64,000 nt of DNA from Hymenobacter sp. 5317J-9 (GCF_022921075.1 NZ_CP095050.1:3596001-3660000), one strand, 5' to 3'; counted from the first letter of the stretch, positions 9,761 through 19,397 are shown. The notes: generated by a model not told the origin, from the sequence alone. Made by a program: numbers and translations.

Positions 9761-9911
9761 AGGGCAAAGGCCGGAACAGGGTGAGAAAGCCGGTAGCCGA
9801 TGGGCAACCGCAAAGCGGGCGAGCATTAGACCCGGGTGCGGCAAAAGTATTTTAAAGAACTTTGAATTTCAAAGTATTATTTGGTGAATTGAGTATGACT
9901 CACGAAAAAAC

Positions 9912-9934
9912 GGCGTTTCCAACCTGGAAACGCC
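9912..9934 (-). terminator. Terminator of yiaA
   Basis: A perfect 10-bp stem GGCGTTTCCA / TGGAAACGCC has a 3-nt loop. On the minus strand it is followed by GTTTTTTC, a good intrinsic terminator for the yiaA transcript. Confidence 0.85.
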
Positions 9935-9986
9935 ATTTTAATTTTACCCATTCAGCAGCTTGCGCCGCCTGATTGGCTGGTTCTGC

Positions 9987-10424
9987 CTACTGGTCGGAAG
10001 CAGGCCGCTCAGCTTTCTCGTTGCGCAGGCTGTCGCGGGTGTTTTTCTGCACGGCAATGGCGGCAAAGAGGCTCAGCACAAACGACATGGCGTAGAAACC
10101 CTTCTCGCTCAGCGTGAGCGTGGCGTTCCAGAGGCCCACCGTCAGGAGCACCACCGTTAGCAGCACAGAAATCCAGCTGATGCCGTAGTACAGGTTGGTG
10201 ACCGGAATACCTTCGAGGCGGTCGCGCACGCTTTTCTGCACCGAGATGGCGGCAAACAGGCCGTACATCAGCACAGTGAAGTAGTAGCCCTTCTCGTTGA
10301 GGGCCATTTGGGCATTCCAGAGGCCAATGTTGAAGGCCGTGAAGCCCACGAGCAGGGCGGCCCAGGACGCGCCGATGAAGGCCGAGGAAGTTTGCGTGGC
10401 GGGTTGCGTGGTTTGCGGGTTCAT
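9987..10424 (-). CDS. yiaA: YiaA/YiaB-family inner membrane protein
   Basis: The 145-aa protein is an internal duplication of the YiaAB two-helix domain. Each half has a pair of membrane helices and ends in a matching sequence ([26 protein letters not shown] and [26 protein letters not shown]). Proteins of this family sit in the inner membrane and have no established function. It has its own terminator and is monocistronic as far as visible. Confidence 0.85.
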   Translation of the reverse strand: MNPQTTQPATQTSSAFIGASWAALLVGFTAFNIGLWNAQMALNEKGYYFTVLMYGLFAAISVQKSVRDRLEGIPVTNLYYGISWISVLLTVVLLTVGLWNATLTLSEKGFYAMSFVLSLFAAIAVQKNTRDSLRNEKAERPASDQ

Positions 10425-10591
10425 GCTGCGGGGCGGGTAAGGATTTTGACCGAGTGCCGAAAGCTACTGAGCAGCTTCCAACACTGCTGGGCAAACCTAC
10501 GACTAGCCACCACCGGTCGTCAAGCCGATTTTGACATCATCTGACTTTTCAGACTGTGTAACTTCCCTGTTGCCAATCCAGGAACCGGCCC

Positions 10592-10632
10592 AAAAAACAA
10601 ACCCAGGCCACATTATGACTTGGGTTTGTTTT
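10592..10632 (-). terminator. Terminator of mutS2
   Basis: A 12-bp stem AAAACAAACCCA / TGGGTTTGTTTT has a 15-nt loop and a run of T's on the minus strand, about 45 bases past the mutS2 stop. Confidence 0.75.
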
Positions 10633-10675
10633 CTATAAAGGACATTAGGGATGCATTGATTTAAAGCAGCACCGG

Positions 10676-13123
10676 TTACTTCAGCACCGCAATGGTCACG
10701 CCGTCTCCGCCCCGGTCGGCGTGCTCGTCGGCCACGCTGGCTACGGCGCGTTGCGAGCGCAGGTAGTCGCGCACCACGTTGCGCAGCACGCCGTTGCCGC
10801 GGCCGTGCAGGAACTTGATTTCGGGCATGCCCAGCATCACGGCGTCGTCGACGAAGCTCATGGTTTTGGTGAGGGCGTCTTCGGCGCGTTCGCCGCGCAG
10901 GTCGAGCGTGGGGCTGAAGCCGGCCATGCGGTCGGTGATGTTGACGCTATTGCCGCCGCCGCCGCCGCTGCCGCCACCGAGGCGGCCGGCTTTGGACTTG
11001 GCGGCTTGCTCCCGCTCGCGGATTTCGGCCCGGCCGAGCTTTTCAAGCTGGTTGAGCTTGGTCAGCGTCTTCATGCCGCCGAACATTACTTCGGCGGTCT
11101 GGCCCTTCACGCTCACGACTTCGCCATACCCGTCCTGGCCGAAGAGAGCTACCTTGTCGCCGGCCTGCACGGCCCCGGCCACGGCGCGCTCGCGGGTTGG
11201 CTTGGGCTTGGGCGGCTCAATCTGCAGTTCGGTGCGCACGAAGGTGTCGAGCTTCTCGCGGGCGGCCTTGTTGGTTTCCTTCTCGGCGTTGCCCCGGCGG
11301 ATTTCGCCAATGGTGGCCTCAATCTGCTTGTTGGTGTCGACGAGCAGGGCTTTGGCCTGCTGCTTGGCGGTGCGCAGGGTTTCGAGCTTGGTGTCTTCGA
11401 GGTGCTGCTTGAGGTCCTGGTATTCCTGGGCGGCTTTTTTCAGGCGGCGCTCGGCTTTGGCGGCTTCGGCGGTGCGCTGCTCGAGCTCGGTTTTCTCCTT
11501 TTCGAGGCCTTCGAGCAGGCGGTCGTAACGGATTTTGTCCTTGCCCACCAGCTGGGTGGCGCGTTCTACCACGTCTTTCGGCAAGCCGATTTTGCGGGCT
11601 ATTTCGATGGCAAACGACGAGCCCGGCTTGCCCACCTCCAGACGGTAGAGCGGCTGCAGCTTCTCGGGGTCGTAGCGCATGGCGCCGTTAATGAGGTGCG
11701 GCGTGCGCTCGGCAAAATTCTTGAGGTTGGTGTAGTGCGTGGTGATGACGCCGAACACGCGGGCCCGGTTCAACTGGTCGAGCACGGCCTCGGCGATGGC
11801 GCCGCCCAGGCTGGGCTCGGTGCCGGTGCCGAATTCGTCAATCAGCACCAGGCTTTTCTTGCCGGCCAGCGTCAGGAATTGCTTCATGGCCAGCAGGTGC
11901 GAGGAGTACGTCGACAGGTCGTTTTCCAGACTCTGCTCATCGCCGATGTCGAGGAAAATGTCCTCAAACACGCCGGCTTCGGAGTTGTCGGCGCAGGGAA
12001 TGAGCAATCCCATTTGCAGCATAAACTGCACGAGGCCCACGGTTTTAAGGCTCACCGACTTGCCGCCCGCGTTCGGGCCCGATATCACCAGAATGCGCTG
12101 CTCGTGGCTCAGCTCCAAATCCAGGGGCACCACTTCGCGCGGGTCGCCGTTGTCGCGCTTGTGCTGGGCAAAGGCCAGCTGCAGCAGCGGGTGGCGCACG
12201 CCGTGCCACTTCAGCAGGGGCTTGTTGTGCAGCTGGGGCAGCTGGCAATCGAGCGTGACGGCCAACCGCGCCTTGGCCCGGATGAAGTCAATCAGCCCCA
12301 GGTAGCCGTAGGCCTTGCGCAGGTCCGGAATGTGGGGACGCAGCTGGTCGGTCAGGGCCGTGAGGATGCGAATCAGCTCGCGGTGATAGGCGTTGTCGAG
12401 GTCCTTGATGTCGTTGTTGAGTTCAAACACCTCGGCCGGCTCGATGTACACGGTCTGGCCCGAAGCCGATTCGTCGTGAATCAGGCCCTTCACCTTGCGC
12501 TTGAATTCGGCAATGACGGGCAACACCAGGCGCCCGCCGCGGATGGTGGGCTCGGCGTCGCCAGGAATCCAGCCCTCGTTTTTGGCCTGACGCAGGATGC
12601 CGGCAATCTGCCGGCGCAGCTGGCCCTGGCGGGCAATCAGCTCCTGCCGAATCTGGCGCAGCAGGGGGCTGGCGTCGTCGCGCACGGCGCCGTCGTCGTC
12701 CACCACCTTGTCCAGGGCGGCCAGCAAATTGCGGTCGACCTGCACGCCAATGCCCAGCAGGCGCAGCGTGGGGTACTGGTCCTCGTCGGCCTGCGAGAAG
12801 AAGGTGAGCGCCTGCCGGATGGTGCGCAGGCTCATCTTCACCTCAAAAAAGGCGGCCACGTCGAGGTAGGCGCCCGGCAGGGCCGCGCGCTTGAAATGCA
12901 CCTTGGCGTCGTAGTAGTGCGAGGCTGGGAAGTCGGCGCCGGAGCGCAGCAGATAGGCAAATTCGTTGGCCTGTTGCAGCAGTTTCAGCAGGGGCTCGTG
13001 CTTGGTTTGGAACTCCATGCGGGCCACGTACTGCCGGCCCAGGGCCGAGAGGCAGTTGGCCTCCAGCTGCTCGCGGAGCGTGCTGAAGCCAATCTTTTGT
13101 TCGAAATGTTGGGGTAAAAGCAA
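10676..13123 (-). CDS. mutS2: MutS2-family ATPase with Smr nuclease domain
   Basis: MutS2 is a MutS-like ATPase acting on branched DNA, and in some bacteria on collided ribosomes. The 815-aa protein has the MutS core with Walker A GPNAGGKS near residue 350, Walker B LVLIDEFGTGTEPS, a long coiled-coil arm, a KOW-like linker (GDKVALFGQDGYGEVVSV), a glycine run and a C-terminal Smr domain (DLRGERAEDAL, LHGRGNGVLRN). The reading frame begins with TTG at 13123, giving MLLPQHFEQKIGF, the normal MutS2 N-terminus; no ATG or GTG lies nearby in frame, so TTG is probably the real start. A long plus-strand open frame opposite it is a GC-driven shadow. Confidence 0.95.
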   Translation of the reverse strand: MLLPQHFEQKIGFSTLREQLEANCLSALGRQYVARMEFQTKHEPLLKLLQQANEFAYLLRSGADFPASHYYDAKVHFKRAALPGAYLDVAAFFEVKMSLRTIRQALTFFSQADEDQYPTLRLLGIGVQVDRNLLAALDKVVDDDGAVRDDASPLLRQIRQELIARQGQLRRQIAGILRQAKNEGWIPGDAEPTIRGGRLVLPVIAEFKRKVKGLIHDESASGQTVYIEPAEVFELNNDIKDLDNAYHRELIRILTALTDQLRPHIPDLRKAYGYLGLIDFIRAKARLAVTLDCQLPQLHNKPLLKWHGVRHPLLQLAFAQHKRDNGDPREVVPLDLELSHEQRILVISGPNAGGKSVSLKTVGLVQFMLQMGLLIPCADNSEAGVFEDIFLDIGDEQSLENDLSTYSSHLLAMKQFLTLAGKKSLVLIDEFGTGTEPSLGGAIAEAVLDQLNRARVFGVITTHYTNLKNFAERTPHLINGAMRYDPEKLQPLYRLEVGKPGSSFAIEIARKIGLPKDVVERATQLVGKDKIRYDRLLEGLEKEKTELEQRTAEAAKAERRLKKAAQEYQDLKQHLEDTKLETLRTAKQQAKALLVDTNKQIEATIGEIRRGNAEKETNKAAREKLDTFVRTELQIEPPKPKPTRERAVAGAVQAGDKVALFGQDGYGEVVSVKGQTAEVMFGGMKTLTKLNQLEKLGRAEIREREQAAKSKAGRLGGGSGGGGGNSVNITDRMAGFSPTLDLRGERAEDALTKTMSFVDDAVMLGMPEIKFLHGRGNGVLRNVVRDYLRSQRAVASVADEHADRGGDGVTIAVLK

Positions 13124-13287
13124 GAAAGTCGTCTTTCGGTATTTCGGGAATAGGATACGAAGGTAAACAGCAGGAACGGCGGGAAGATTCGCCGGGATTG
13201 GGAGTTGTTTATGCTTTCGCGAGCCGCGCGTCGCTCCAGCGGCGCACGCGTGCCGCCGGTTTTCCTATTCTCTGTGCGCATCAGCGC

Positions 13288-14031
13288 TTAGGCGGCGGTC
13301 GGGCGCTGGTTGCGGCGGTACAAGCCCAGGTACAGCCCCGTGAACGTGAACAAGCGAAGCCCCACCGTCCAGTCGACGCCGGGCACAAACAGCAGCACTA
13401 CGCCCAAGGCCATCAGAACGTAGCACAGGCCTGCCAAAGCGCGGCCCAGCCCACCCTGGTAGAAATTGGGGCGGTGCAGGCTTTCGGCGGGGGCACCGGC
13501 TTCGGCCGTCTGACTTTGCATGGCCTGGCTCAGGGTGAGGGCATCTACCAGGCCGGGCAGGTCGGCTTCGTCGGCCGGCACGGCGCGTTTGGGGCGGTCG
13601 GCAAGTTGCAGCATGGGCGCCTCGCGGCGGTAGAGCTTGATGTGGTTGCCACCTTCCGACAAAATTTCGCCGTAGCCCGTCACCTCACTCACCGGGCACT
13701 CCACCGGCGCCAAGCCGTAGATGAGGCTGCGCCCGCGGGGCTCCAGGCGCAGGGCCGCGGGCGTGAGAGTGGCCAGCACCGGCAACATGCTGCGCCGCAA
13801 CAGCGGCCACGCCGCAGCCAGCAGCGGCAGGCTGCCCAGCAGCAAGCCCCCGCCCCAGGTCCGGTCGCCATCGCTGAGAAACAGGCAGCCCGCGATGAAG
13901 ACCAGCAAGCCCAAGGTGGGCAGCAAGATGCCGGCCAGCATCAGGCCCATGCGCACCAGCACCAAATGGCTGCGCAGCGCGGTGGAAGGAATAGCCGGCG
14001 AAGAAGCCGTTGCAGCAAGAGGCGCGTCCAT
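13288..14031 (-). CDS. Hypothetical four-helix membrane protein
   Basis: I do not recognise this 247-aa protein. It has two hydrophobic helices near residues 25-80, a soluble middle (about 85-160, with GYGEILSEGGNHIKLYR) that could be a PH-like beta domain, and one or two helices near 195-235. The downstream neighbour on the same strand (14111-14785) has the same plan of helices, soluble domain, helices, so the two may be distant paralogues. Confidence 0.6.
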   Translation of the reverse strand: MDAPLAATASSPAIPSTALRSHLVLVRMGLMLAGILLPTLGLLVFIAGCLFLSDGDRTWGGGLLLGSLPLLAAAWPLLRRSMLPVLATLTPAALRLEPRGRSLIYGLAPVECPVSEVTGYGEILSEGGNHIKLYRREAPMLQLADRPKRAVPADEADLPGLVDALTLSQAMQSQTAEAGAPAESLHRPNFYQGGLGRALAGLCYVLMALGVVLLFVPGVDWTVGLRLFTFTGLYLGLYRRNQRPTAA

Positions 14032-14110
14032 GGAAATGCGTTGGGAATAAAGCGTCCCAAATTATTTGACGGCCCGGGTAAATGCAAGCGGCTGCTAATT
14101 CCGTCCAAGG

Positions 14111-14785
14111 CTATTGCCTGATTGCCTTCCGATGACGTCGCCAGAGCAGTGCATACACGCTAAAACCCAGACAGCCCAAGAGAAAACCGCCCCAAGCAGC
14201 TTCACTGGCAAAAGGCTGAAAAGCGCGCCAACCAAACCCCACTAGAATAACAGCAAATATCACCAGCCAGAACGTTGCCAATGGCCTATCGAAATACCCT
14301 AGCTTGCGAATTGGTGAGTTTTCCGGATGTTGCTGCTGATATATAGCAACAGCTTTTTCAAAGTGCTGCCACATAACGGCGAGTGGCGTTATACCATGCG
14401 GATGCAGTTTGGCATTGAGGTGCAGAATCAATTTGCCTCCCCGATGAGGCTGCACATTGAAGTCGTGATTCAGGTCGGAATAGTAGTAAGCCATATCTGC
14501 GAAGTTGATTCGCCGCGAAATACCGGGGATATAGTGCACGCTGAGGCCTTCTGCATCGATGCGAACAACGGCAGATTTTGCTGAGAACTTCCGGGCAATG
14601 ATTTCGGGCAGAAAGACAAAGCCGCTTATCACCATAATCAGCGACCCACTACCGAGCCATTTGGACTCGGAAAAAACATTCAGTGCGCCAACTAGTAGCC
14701 ACACGAATGCTATGACAATTGCGAATGCCACTAAGGTCGCCCTCCAGCGGCTCGTCAGAATGAGATTAAATTGTTTTTCCTGCAT
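14111..14785 (-). CDS. Hypothetical membrane protein with PH-like middle domain
   Basis: The 224-aa protein has two membrane helices (about 15-60), a soluble domain (about 70-165) with beta-rich segments such as AVVRIDAEGLSVHYIPGISRRINFADM, then two helices (about 170-215) and a basic tail (RRHRKAIR). The middle resembles membrane-linked PH-like domains by pattern only. Its base composition is more AT-rich than its neighbours. Function unknown. Confidence 0.6.
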   Translation of the reverse strand: MQEKQFNLILTSRWRATLVAFAIVIAFVWLLVGALNVFSESKWLGSGSLIMVISGFVFLPEIIARKFSAKSAVVRIDAEGLSVHYIPGISRRINFADMAYYYSDLNHDFNVQPHRGGKLILHLNAKLHPHGITPLAVMWQHFEKAVAIYQQQHPENSPIRKLGYFDRPLATFWLVIFAVILVGFGWRAFQPFASEAAWGGFLLGCLGFSVYALLWRRHRKAIRQ

Positions 14786-14891
14786 ACGAGCAAGCGCGTT
14801 CTCACAAATTCCTAGCTGTTCCTATGAACAAGCCACCGAAGACGTTAATCAGCAGAACTCGAGCTTTATTACACTTGCCGTATTGGACTGA

Positions 14892-15644
14892 CTACTTATC
14901 AACCCCCGCCCCAAACAGCGCGAAGTCGTATTTCACGGGGTCGGTGGGGTCGAGCTTGCGCAGGTTGGCGGTCAACTCCTCGGCCGCTTCCCAGTCCACC
15001 AGCTTGCGGGTGAGCAGGCCCAGCGGGCGGGCCTGGCGCTCCACGTGCAGGTCGATGGGCATGATGAGGTCGGCGGGCGAGAGGCGCTGCCAGAGGCCGA
15101 AGTCCACGCCCTTGTCGTCGCGGCGCACCAGCCAGCGCAGGTACATGTTCACGCGCTTGCAGGCCGATTTGCGGGCTGGGGTGGCCACGTGCTTGCGGGT
15201 GCGCTGCGGCGCATCGGGCAGGCTGAAGAAGCGGTTGTGGAAGTTGATAAGCCGCTCCCGCTGCGAGTGCCCCACCAGAAACGCGGTTTCCAGGGTGTCG
15301 TGCTGCCGGTACCAGTCGCGCAGGAAGTGCACGAAGTACAGCAAGTCGGTATCGCAGAAAGTGCGGTGGCAGAAGCCTAGCAGACGTTTCAGGTCCTCGT
15401 CCTGGTGCTGGGTGATGAACTGGTGGGGCGCATCGTCCATGCGGCGCAGCAGCTCGTTGCACTTGTTGATGATGGTGGGCCGTTGCCCCCAAGCCAGCAG
15501 CGCCGCAAACAACGCGGCTATTTCCACGTCCTGCCGCTGGGTGAAACGGTGCGGAATCTGGATGGGGTCGTTTTTAATGAATTCGGGCCGGTTGTAGCGC
15601 TCGTACTGGGCGTCGAGCTGGCGGCGGAGCTGGGTGATGTTCAC
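14892..15644 (-). CDS. TIGR02757 family protein (DUF2400)
   Basis: The 250-aa product matches the TIGR02757/DUF2400 family, common in Bacteroidota, with segments such as IPHRFTQRQDVEIAALFAALLAWGQR, ACKRVNMYLRWLVRRDD and the C-terminal DPTDPVKYDFALFGAGV. The fold has been likened to DNA-glycosylase HhH proteins, but no activity is established. The frame is open to 15710, but that extension is translated from a 42-bp inverted repeat and gives unrelated residues, so I start at GTG 15644 (VNITQLRRQLDAQYERYN). Confidence 0.85.
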   Translation of the reverse strand: MNITQLRRQLDAQYERYNRPEFIKNDPIQIPHRFTQRQDVEIAALFAALLAWGQRPTIINKCNELLRRMDDAPHQFITQHQDEDLKRLLGFCHRTFCDTDLLYFVHFLRDWYRQHDTLETAFLVGHSQRERLINFHNRFFSLPDAPQRTRKHVATPARKSACKRVNMYLRWLVRRDDKGVDFGLWQRLSPADLIMPIDLHVERQARPLGLLTRKLVDWEAAEELTANLRKLDPTDPVKYDFALFGAGVDK

Positions 15645-15660
15645 GGAAGAGTGGGAAATG

Positions 15661-15762
15661 AAACGCCTGTCATCCTGAGCGGAGCGAAGGACCTTCTCAC
15701 GTTCGAACAACGATTGTCATACGTGAGAAGGTCCTTCGCTGCGCTCAGGATGACAGGCGTTT
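15661..15762. repeat. Long inverted repeat (REP-like palindromic element)
   Basis: Two 42-base arms (15661-15702 and 15721-15762) are reverse complements with one mismatch, around an 18-base loop. They contain CATCCTGAG / CTCAGGATG and GAAGGACCTTCTCACG / CGTGAGAAGGTCCTTC. It lies between the start of the TIGR02757 gene and the 3' end of the LysM gene. The form fits mobile REP/BIME-type elements; no second copy occurs in this window. Confidence 0.85.
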
Positions 15763-15800
15763 TTGAACACTAAGCAATGGCTGCCTATTCAACTGCCGCC

Positions 15801-16766
15801 CTACTGCGGAATGTAGTTCGTCTCGACCCGGAAGCGCGAGTCGGTGGTGCCCAGCTTCTGCACGGCGCGGGGTGAGAGGCGCACCAGAATGTTGTTGTTT
15901 TCGCCCGTATCGGGCAGCTTGCCGATGACGCGCACGTACACCGACAGGCCGTTCATGCTGTTGCGCACCTGCATGATAGTGCCCACGGGCGCCGTTTTGT
16001 GCAGGGCCAGGTACTTGTCGGTCACGCTCTTTTCGATGGGCGCGCCCAGACCCGATTCCACCACGCGCGACAGCAGCTCGCCGGCGCGAGTAGGTGTGCG
16101 TTCCTCTTCTTTTTCTTTCTCCTTTTCGGCCGGGGCCGTGGGCGTCACCGTCGCAATCTGGGCGGGCTTGTCGGGGGCCGGCGGGGGCGTTTTGGCCACC
16201 GTGGTGGCGGGCACGGCTTCTACCTCCACCGGACGCACCGGGGTTGTGGCCGCGGGCGCAGCGGGGGCCGGCGTGGGTGCTGCGGCTTCGGCGGCGCCCG
16301 CAATCTGGAGCTGCTGGCCCACGCGCACGGCCCCGTTGCCGGGCAGCTTGTTCAGGCGAATGAGCTCGTCGGGCGTCACCTGGTACTTGCGGGCAATGGC
16401 AAACAGCGTTTCGCCCTTGGCCACCGTGTGTTTGGCGGGCAGGACGCCCGAGGCCGGCGGAGTTTTCGCTGCGGAGCTGGCGGCTGCGGCTTTGCCGGCC
16501 GGCGGACGGGGCACAAACACTATCTGCCCGATGCCGAGGCCGTTTTTAATCTGCGGATTAGCAGCGGTGAGCTGTTCGAGGGTCACATGGTAGCGGCGCG
16601 TGAGGGCCGTGAGGGTTTCCCCGGCAGTCACGCGGTGCTTCACAAAACGCTGGCCGCCGCGCATTTCCACGCCAATGGAGTCGCTGGGCGTGCCTTTGGC
16701 GGCGCCCTTGCCGGGACCAGGGCCCCCAAGGGCCAGCACCGTGAACAAGGAAAGTAGTATCGTCAT
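15801..16766 (-). CDS. LysM-domain cell-wall protein
   Basis: The 321-aa protein starts with a hydrophobic signal-like segment and has two LysM peptidoglycan-binding repeats: about residues 40-85 (HRVTAGETLTALTRRYHVTLEQL) and 112-155 (HTVAKGETLFAIARKYQVTPDEL). A proline/alanine-rich linker with a short KEKEKEEE run joins them to a C-terminal domain of about 95 residues (APVGTIMQVRNSMNGLSVYVRVIGKLPD) resembling RlpA-like double-psi beta-barrels. The role is probably periplasmic peptidoglycan binding. I see no catalytic residues that would prove lytic activity. Confidence 0.85.
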   Translation of the reverse strand: MTILLSLFTVLALGGPGPGKGAAKGTPSDSIGVEMRGGQRFVKHRVTAGETLTALTRRYHVTLEQLTAANPQIKNGLGIGQIVFVPRPPAGKAAAASSAAKTPPASGVLPAKHTVAKGETLFAIARKYQVTPDELIRLNKLPGNGAVRVGQQLQIAGAAEAAAPTPAPAAPAATTPVRPVEVEAVPATTVAKTPPPAPDKPAQIATVTPTAPAEKEKEKEEERTPTRAGELLSRVVESGLGAPIEKSVTDKYLALHKTAPVGTIMQVRNSMNGLSVYVRVIGKLPDTGENNNILVRLSPRAVQKLGTTDSRFRVETNYIPQ

Positions 16767-16904
16767 AAAATCAACCTGGCAAAATCAGCACCACAACTGC
16801 CCAAAAAACAACCGGGCAGGCAGCGCAGGCAAAATAACGCAAAAACGCGCGGGTAATTGGCCGGGCCGCAGCCACCTTCCGCCCGAAACCCGGTATTTGC
16901 CAGT

Positions 16905-16912
16905 TAATTTTG
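16905..16912 (+). promoter_or_regulatory. -7 promoter element ahead of kdsB
   Basis: TAATTTTG fits TAnnTTTG and lies about 33 bases before the kdsB ATG at 16946. I see no convincing -33 TTG at the usual spacing. Confidence 0.5.
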
Positions 16913-16945
16913 GTGCTTTCTGTCGAATCCCCTTCTCTTTCCCGC

Positions 16946-17695
16946 ATGGTTCTTGGCCTGATTCCCGCCCGTTTTGCCTCCACCCGCCTGCCCGGCAAGC
17001 CCCTCGTCGACCTCGGCGGCCAAAGCATGATTCAGCGGGTGGTGGCGCAGGCGCAGCAGGCCAACCTGGCCCGCGTGGTGGTGGCCACCGACGACGAGCG
17101 CATCCTCCGGCACGTGCAGGAGTTTGGGGGCGAAGCCGTGCTCACCCACCCCCACCACCCCAGCGGCACCGACCGCCTGTGGGAGGCGTTCCAACTGCTC
17201 GGCAGCCCCGCCGACGTGCATTGCATCGTCAACATCCAGGGCGACGAGCCTTTCATCAACCCCGCCCAAATCAACGCCCTGGCCGATTTATTCGCCGACC
17301 CGGCCACGGCGCCCGACATTGCCACGCTGGTGAAACCCGTGCTCACGGAGGAAGAATTGTTCAGTCCGCACCTGCCCAAGGTGGTGCTCAACCAGTTGGG
17401 CCACGCCCTGTATTTCAGCCGCCACCCCCTGCCCTACCAGCGCGGCCGCGAGCCCCACGAGTGGCTGGCCCACCACCACTACCTGCGCCACCTGGGCCTC
17501 TACGCCTACAAGCCCAGCGTGCTGGAACAGCTAACGCGCCTGCCGGTGTCGCCCCTCGAAGCGGCCGAAAGCCTTGAGCAATTACGCTGGCTCGAAGCCG
17601 GATTCCGCATCCAGTGCGCCGAAACCGAGCTCGAAGCCTTCGGCATCGACACGCCCGAGGATGCCGAGCGCGCCCGCGTGCGGCTGGGGCACTAG
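16946..17695 (+). CDS. kdsB: 3-deoxy-manno-octulosonate cytidylyltransferase
   Basis: KdsB activates Kdo with CTP to give CMP-Kdo for lipopolysaccharide inner-core synthesis in the cytoplasm. The 249-aa protein begins with the family signature IPARFASTRLPGKPL and continues with VVVATDD, HPSGTDRLWEA, NIQGDEPFI and the C-terminal GIDTPEDAERAR. The start at ATG 16946 puts the signature right at the N-terminus. The frame is open 12 codons upstream, but that would overrun the promoter element. The last four bases overlap the convergent DUF1622 gene. Confidence 0.96.
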   Translation: MVLGLIPARFASTRLPGKPLVDLGGQSMIQRVVAQAQQANLARVVVATDDERILRHVQEFGGEAVLTHPHHPSGTDRLWEAFQLLGSPADVHCIVNIQGDEPFINPAQINALADLFADPATAPDIATLVKPVLTEEELFSPHLPKVVLNQLGHALYFSRHPLPYQRGREPHEWLAHHHYLRHLGLYAYKPSVLEQLTRLPVSPLEAAESLEQLRWLEAGFRIQCAETELEAFGIDTPEDAERARVRLGH

Positions 17696-18126
17696 TCGGC
17701 GTCGGCGCGCTGCACCACGTGGTTTTCGGGCGTGGCTTCGTGGCGTTCCTCGCGCATTTCGCGGGAGAGGAAGTAGTTGAGTGCCGTCCGGATGACGGCG
17801 ATGGCGCCCAGCTTGCCAATCTGCTCCCAGCTCGGCGCAATGGCCGTCGACAAAATATCGGCCCCCAGCTGAAACTCCAGCGCCAACGCCAGGTAGCGTG
17901 CCAGCGCCAGCCGAATGGCCGTAAAATCAGCCGTTTGGCGCTTCAGCAAGGCCTTCACCAGCAGCCAGCCCGCGCTGAGAATGCCCAGCGCAATGATGGT
18001 GGCGCCCACCGTTTCCACGCCTAGCTTCAGCCACAGCACGGCGCTGATGACGCCGCTTTCCGCCTGCCCGTGAATGGAGGTGACGTCGCGGGCCGCTTCG
18101 GGCAGGGCTGAGAATTGGAGCAGCAT
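17692..18126 (-). CDS. DUF1622 family membrane protein
   Basis: The 144-aa protein has the DUF1622 layout: a first helix (ETVGATIIALGILSAGWLLV), a cytoplasmic ARYLALALEFQLGADILSTAIAPSW segment and a final helix ending AVIRTALNYFLSREM. No function is established for the family. It is in the same direction as the SUI1-like gene 51 bases upstream. Confidence 0.8.
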   Translation of the reverse strand: MLLQFSALPEAARDVTSIHGQAESGVISAVLWLKLGVETVGATIIALGILSAGWLLVKALLKRQTADFTAIRLALARYLALALEFQLGADILSTAIAPSWEQIGKLGAIAVIRTALNYFLSREMREERHEATPENHVVQRADAD

Positions 18127-18177
18127 GGGCAGGTATTAAGGTGATTGTGGCAGCAGCGAAAAACAGAAAGCAGCCCT

Positions 18178-18516
18178 TTAGCCGCCGGCCTTTTTGGCTT
18201 TGTAGCCTTCTTTGAGCAGCACTTCCAGCACTTTGTCGCGGAAGTCGCCCTGCACCACCACTTCGCCGTCTTTGGCGCTGCCGCCCACGCCGCACTTGGT
18301 TTTGAGCAGCTTGCCCAGGGCCTGCAGGTCAGCATCGGTGCCCACGAAGCCGGTCACAAGGGTCACCTGCTTGCCGCCGCGCTGCTTTTTGTCGAGTTGC
18401 ACGCGCAGCTGCTGCTGCTGGGGCGGCAGCGTGGTGGCCGCGGCCGGCTCGTCGGTTTGGTACGAAAAATCGGGATTGGTGGAATACACCACGCCGGTGC
18501 GGCTGGGCTTTTTCAT
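18178..18516 (-). CDS. SUI1/YciH-family translation factor-like protein
   Basis: The 112-aa protein carries a SUI1 (eIF1-like) domain over residues about 38-110, with [19 protein letters not shown] and [30 protein letters not shown]. Bacterial SUI1/YciH proteins are thought to influence start-site fidelity or stress translation, but their role is not settled. I prefer ATG 18516 (MKKPSRTG); an ATG five codons upstream would overlap the neighbouring kinase stop. Confidence 0.88.
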   Translation of the reverse strand: MKKPSRTGVVYSTNPDFSYQTDEPAAATTLPPQQQQLRVQLDKKQRGGKQVTLVTGFVGTDADLQALGKLLKTKCGVGGSAKDGEVVVQGDFRDKVLEVLLKEGYKAKKAGG

Positions 18517-18527
18517 GTTCTCTATAA

Positions 18528-19397
18528 TCAAACTGCCACGGCCAGCGCCAATGGCATCATTTCAACGTTAAATTCGGTGGCGTGGCCCATGTAGTCGCCA
18601 TCCACATGAAAGCCGATGGGCGACGCGGCCGTTACCTGACCTTCGGTCACCCGAAAGTATTCGGCGGCTGTGGTTTGGGGCAGGTTGCCGAGGGCCATGG
18701 CCAGGCTCACGCGGAAGGCCCGGCCCACGGGCAGGGCGTCAATCAGGCACACGTCGAGGAGGCCGTCGCGCAGGTCGGCGCGGGGCGCGATGTAGGCGTT
18801 GTTGCCGTACTGCGAGGCGTTGGCGAAGGCCAGCACGTAGCAGTCGGTCGCCCGCTCCTCGCCGTTGAGCAGCACGCGCACCGGCGTGGACCGGTAGCGG
18901 CGGTACTCGCTCAAAGTCACGCGCAGGTAGGTGGCCAGCCCGCGCGAGCCCGCCTGAGCAAAATGCTGGCTCACGTGCGCATCAAACCCCAGCCCGGCCG
19001 TGCAAAAGAACGGGTGCCCGTTCATTATGCCCACGTCCATGCGGCTGAAAGTGGGCGCAGCTAGGCGGCGCAGGGCCGCCGGCAGGGCCAGCGGCACTTT
19101 GAGGTGGCGGGCCAGACCGTTGCCGGACCCCTGGGGCACGATGCCCATAGCCGCGGCGGTGCCCAGCAGCCCGCGGCCCACTTCGTTCACGGTGCCGTCG
19201 CCGCCCACGGCCACCACCACCTTGTGGCCCTCGCCGGCGGCGCTGCGGGCTATTTCCACCGCGTGGCCCGCGTATTCGGTCAGCCTGATTTCGTAGTCCG
19301 CTTCGCGCGCCCCGAAGTACCGGTCGATGAGGGCCGGCATGTCGAGGCGGCGGCTGGGGCCGGCCATGGGATTCAGGATGAAGCAGGTTTTGGGCAT
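18528..19397 (-). CDS. YegS/DGK-family lipid kinase
   Basis: The 289-aa protein belongs to the diacylglycerol/sphingosine kinase family, which phosphorylates lipid hydroxyls at the membrane. It shows LNPMAG at the N-terminus, the nucleotide loop [14 protein letters not shown] near residue 60-75, [14 protein letters not shown], and a C-terminal beta-sandwich half ending [22 protein letters not shown] 19397 starts at the conserved N-terminus. The lipid substrate is not readable. Confidence 0.88.
   Translation of the reverse strand: MPKTCFILNPMAGPSRRLDMPALIDRYFGAREADYEIRLTEYAGHAVEIARSAAGEGHKVVVAVGGDGTVNEVGRGLLGTAAAMGIVPQGSGNGLARHLKVPLALPAALRRLAAPTFSRMDVGIMNGHPFFCTAGLGFDAHVSQHFAQAGSRGLATYLRVTLSEYRRYRSTPVRVLLNGEERATDCYVLAFANASQYGNNAYIAPRADLRDGLLDVCLIDALPVGRAFRVSLAMALGNLPQTTAAEYFRVTEGQVTAASPIGFHVDGDYMGHATEFNVEMMPLALAVAV

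Noticed and set aside
10721..13117. 798-aa plus-strand open frame opposite mutS2
   Set aside because: It lies exactly antisense to a clear MutS2 gene and has the histidine/alanine/glycine-rich composition of GC-driven shadow frames.
15645..15710. N-terminal extension of the TIGR02757 protein
   Set aside because: The added residues are translated from one arm of the inverted repeat and are not family-like.
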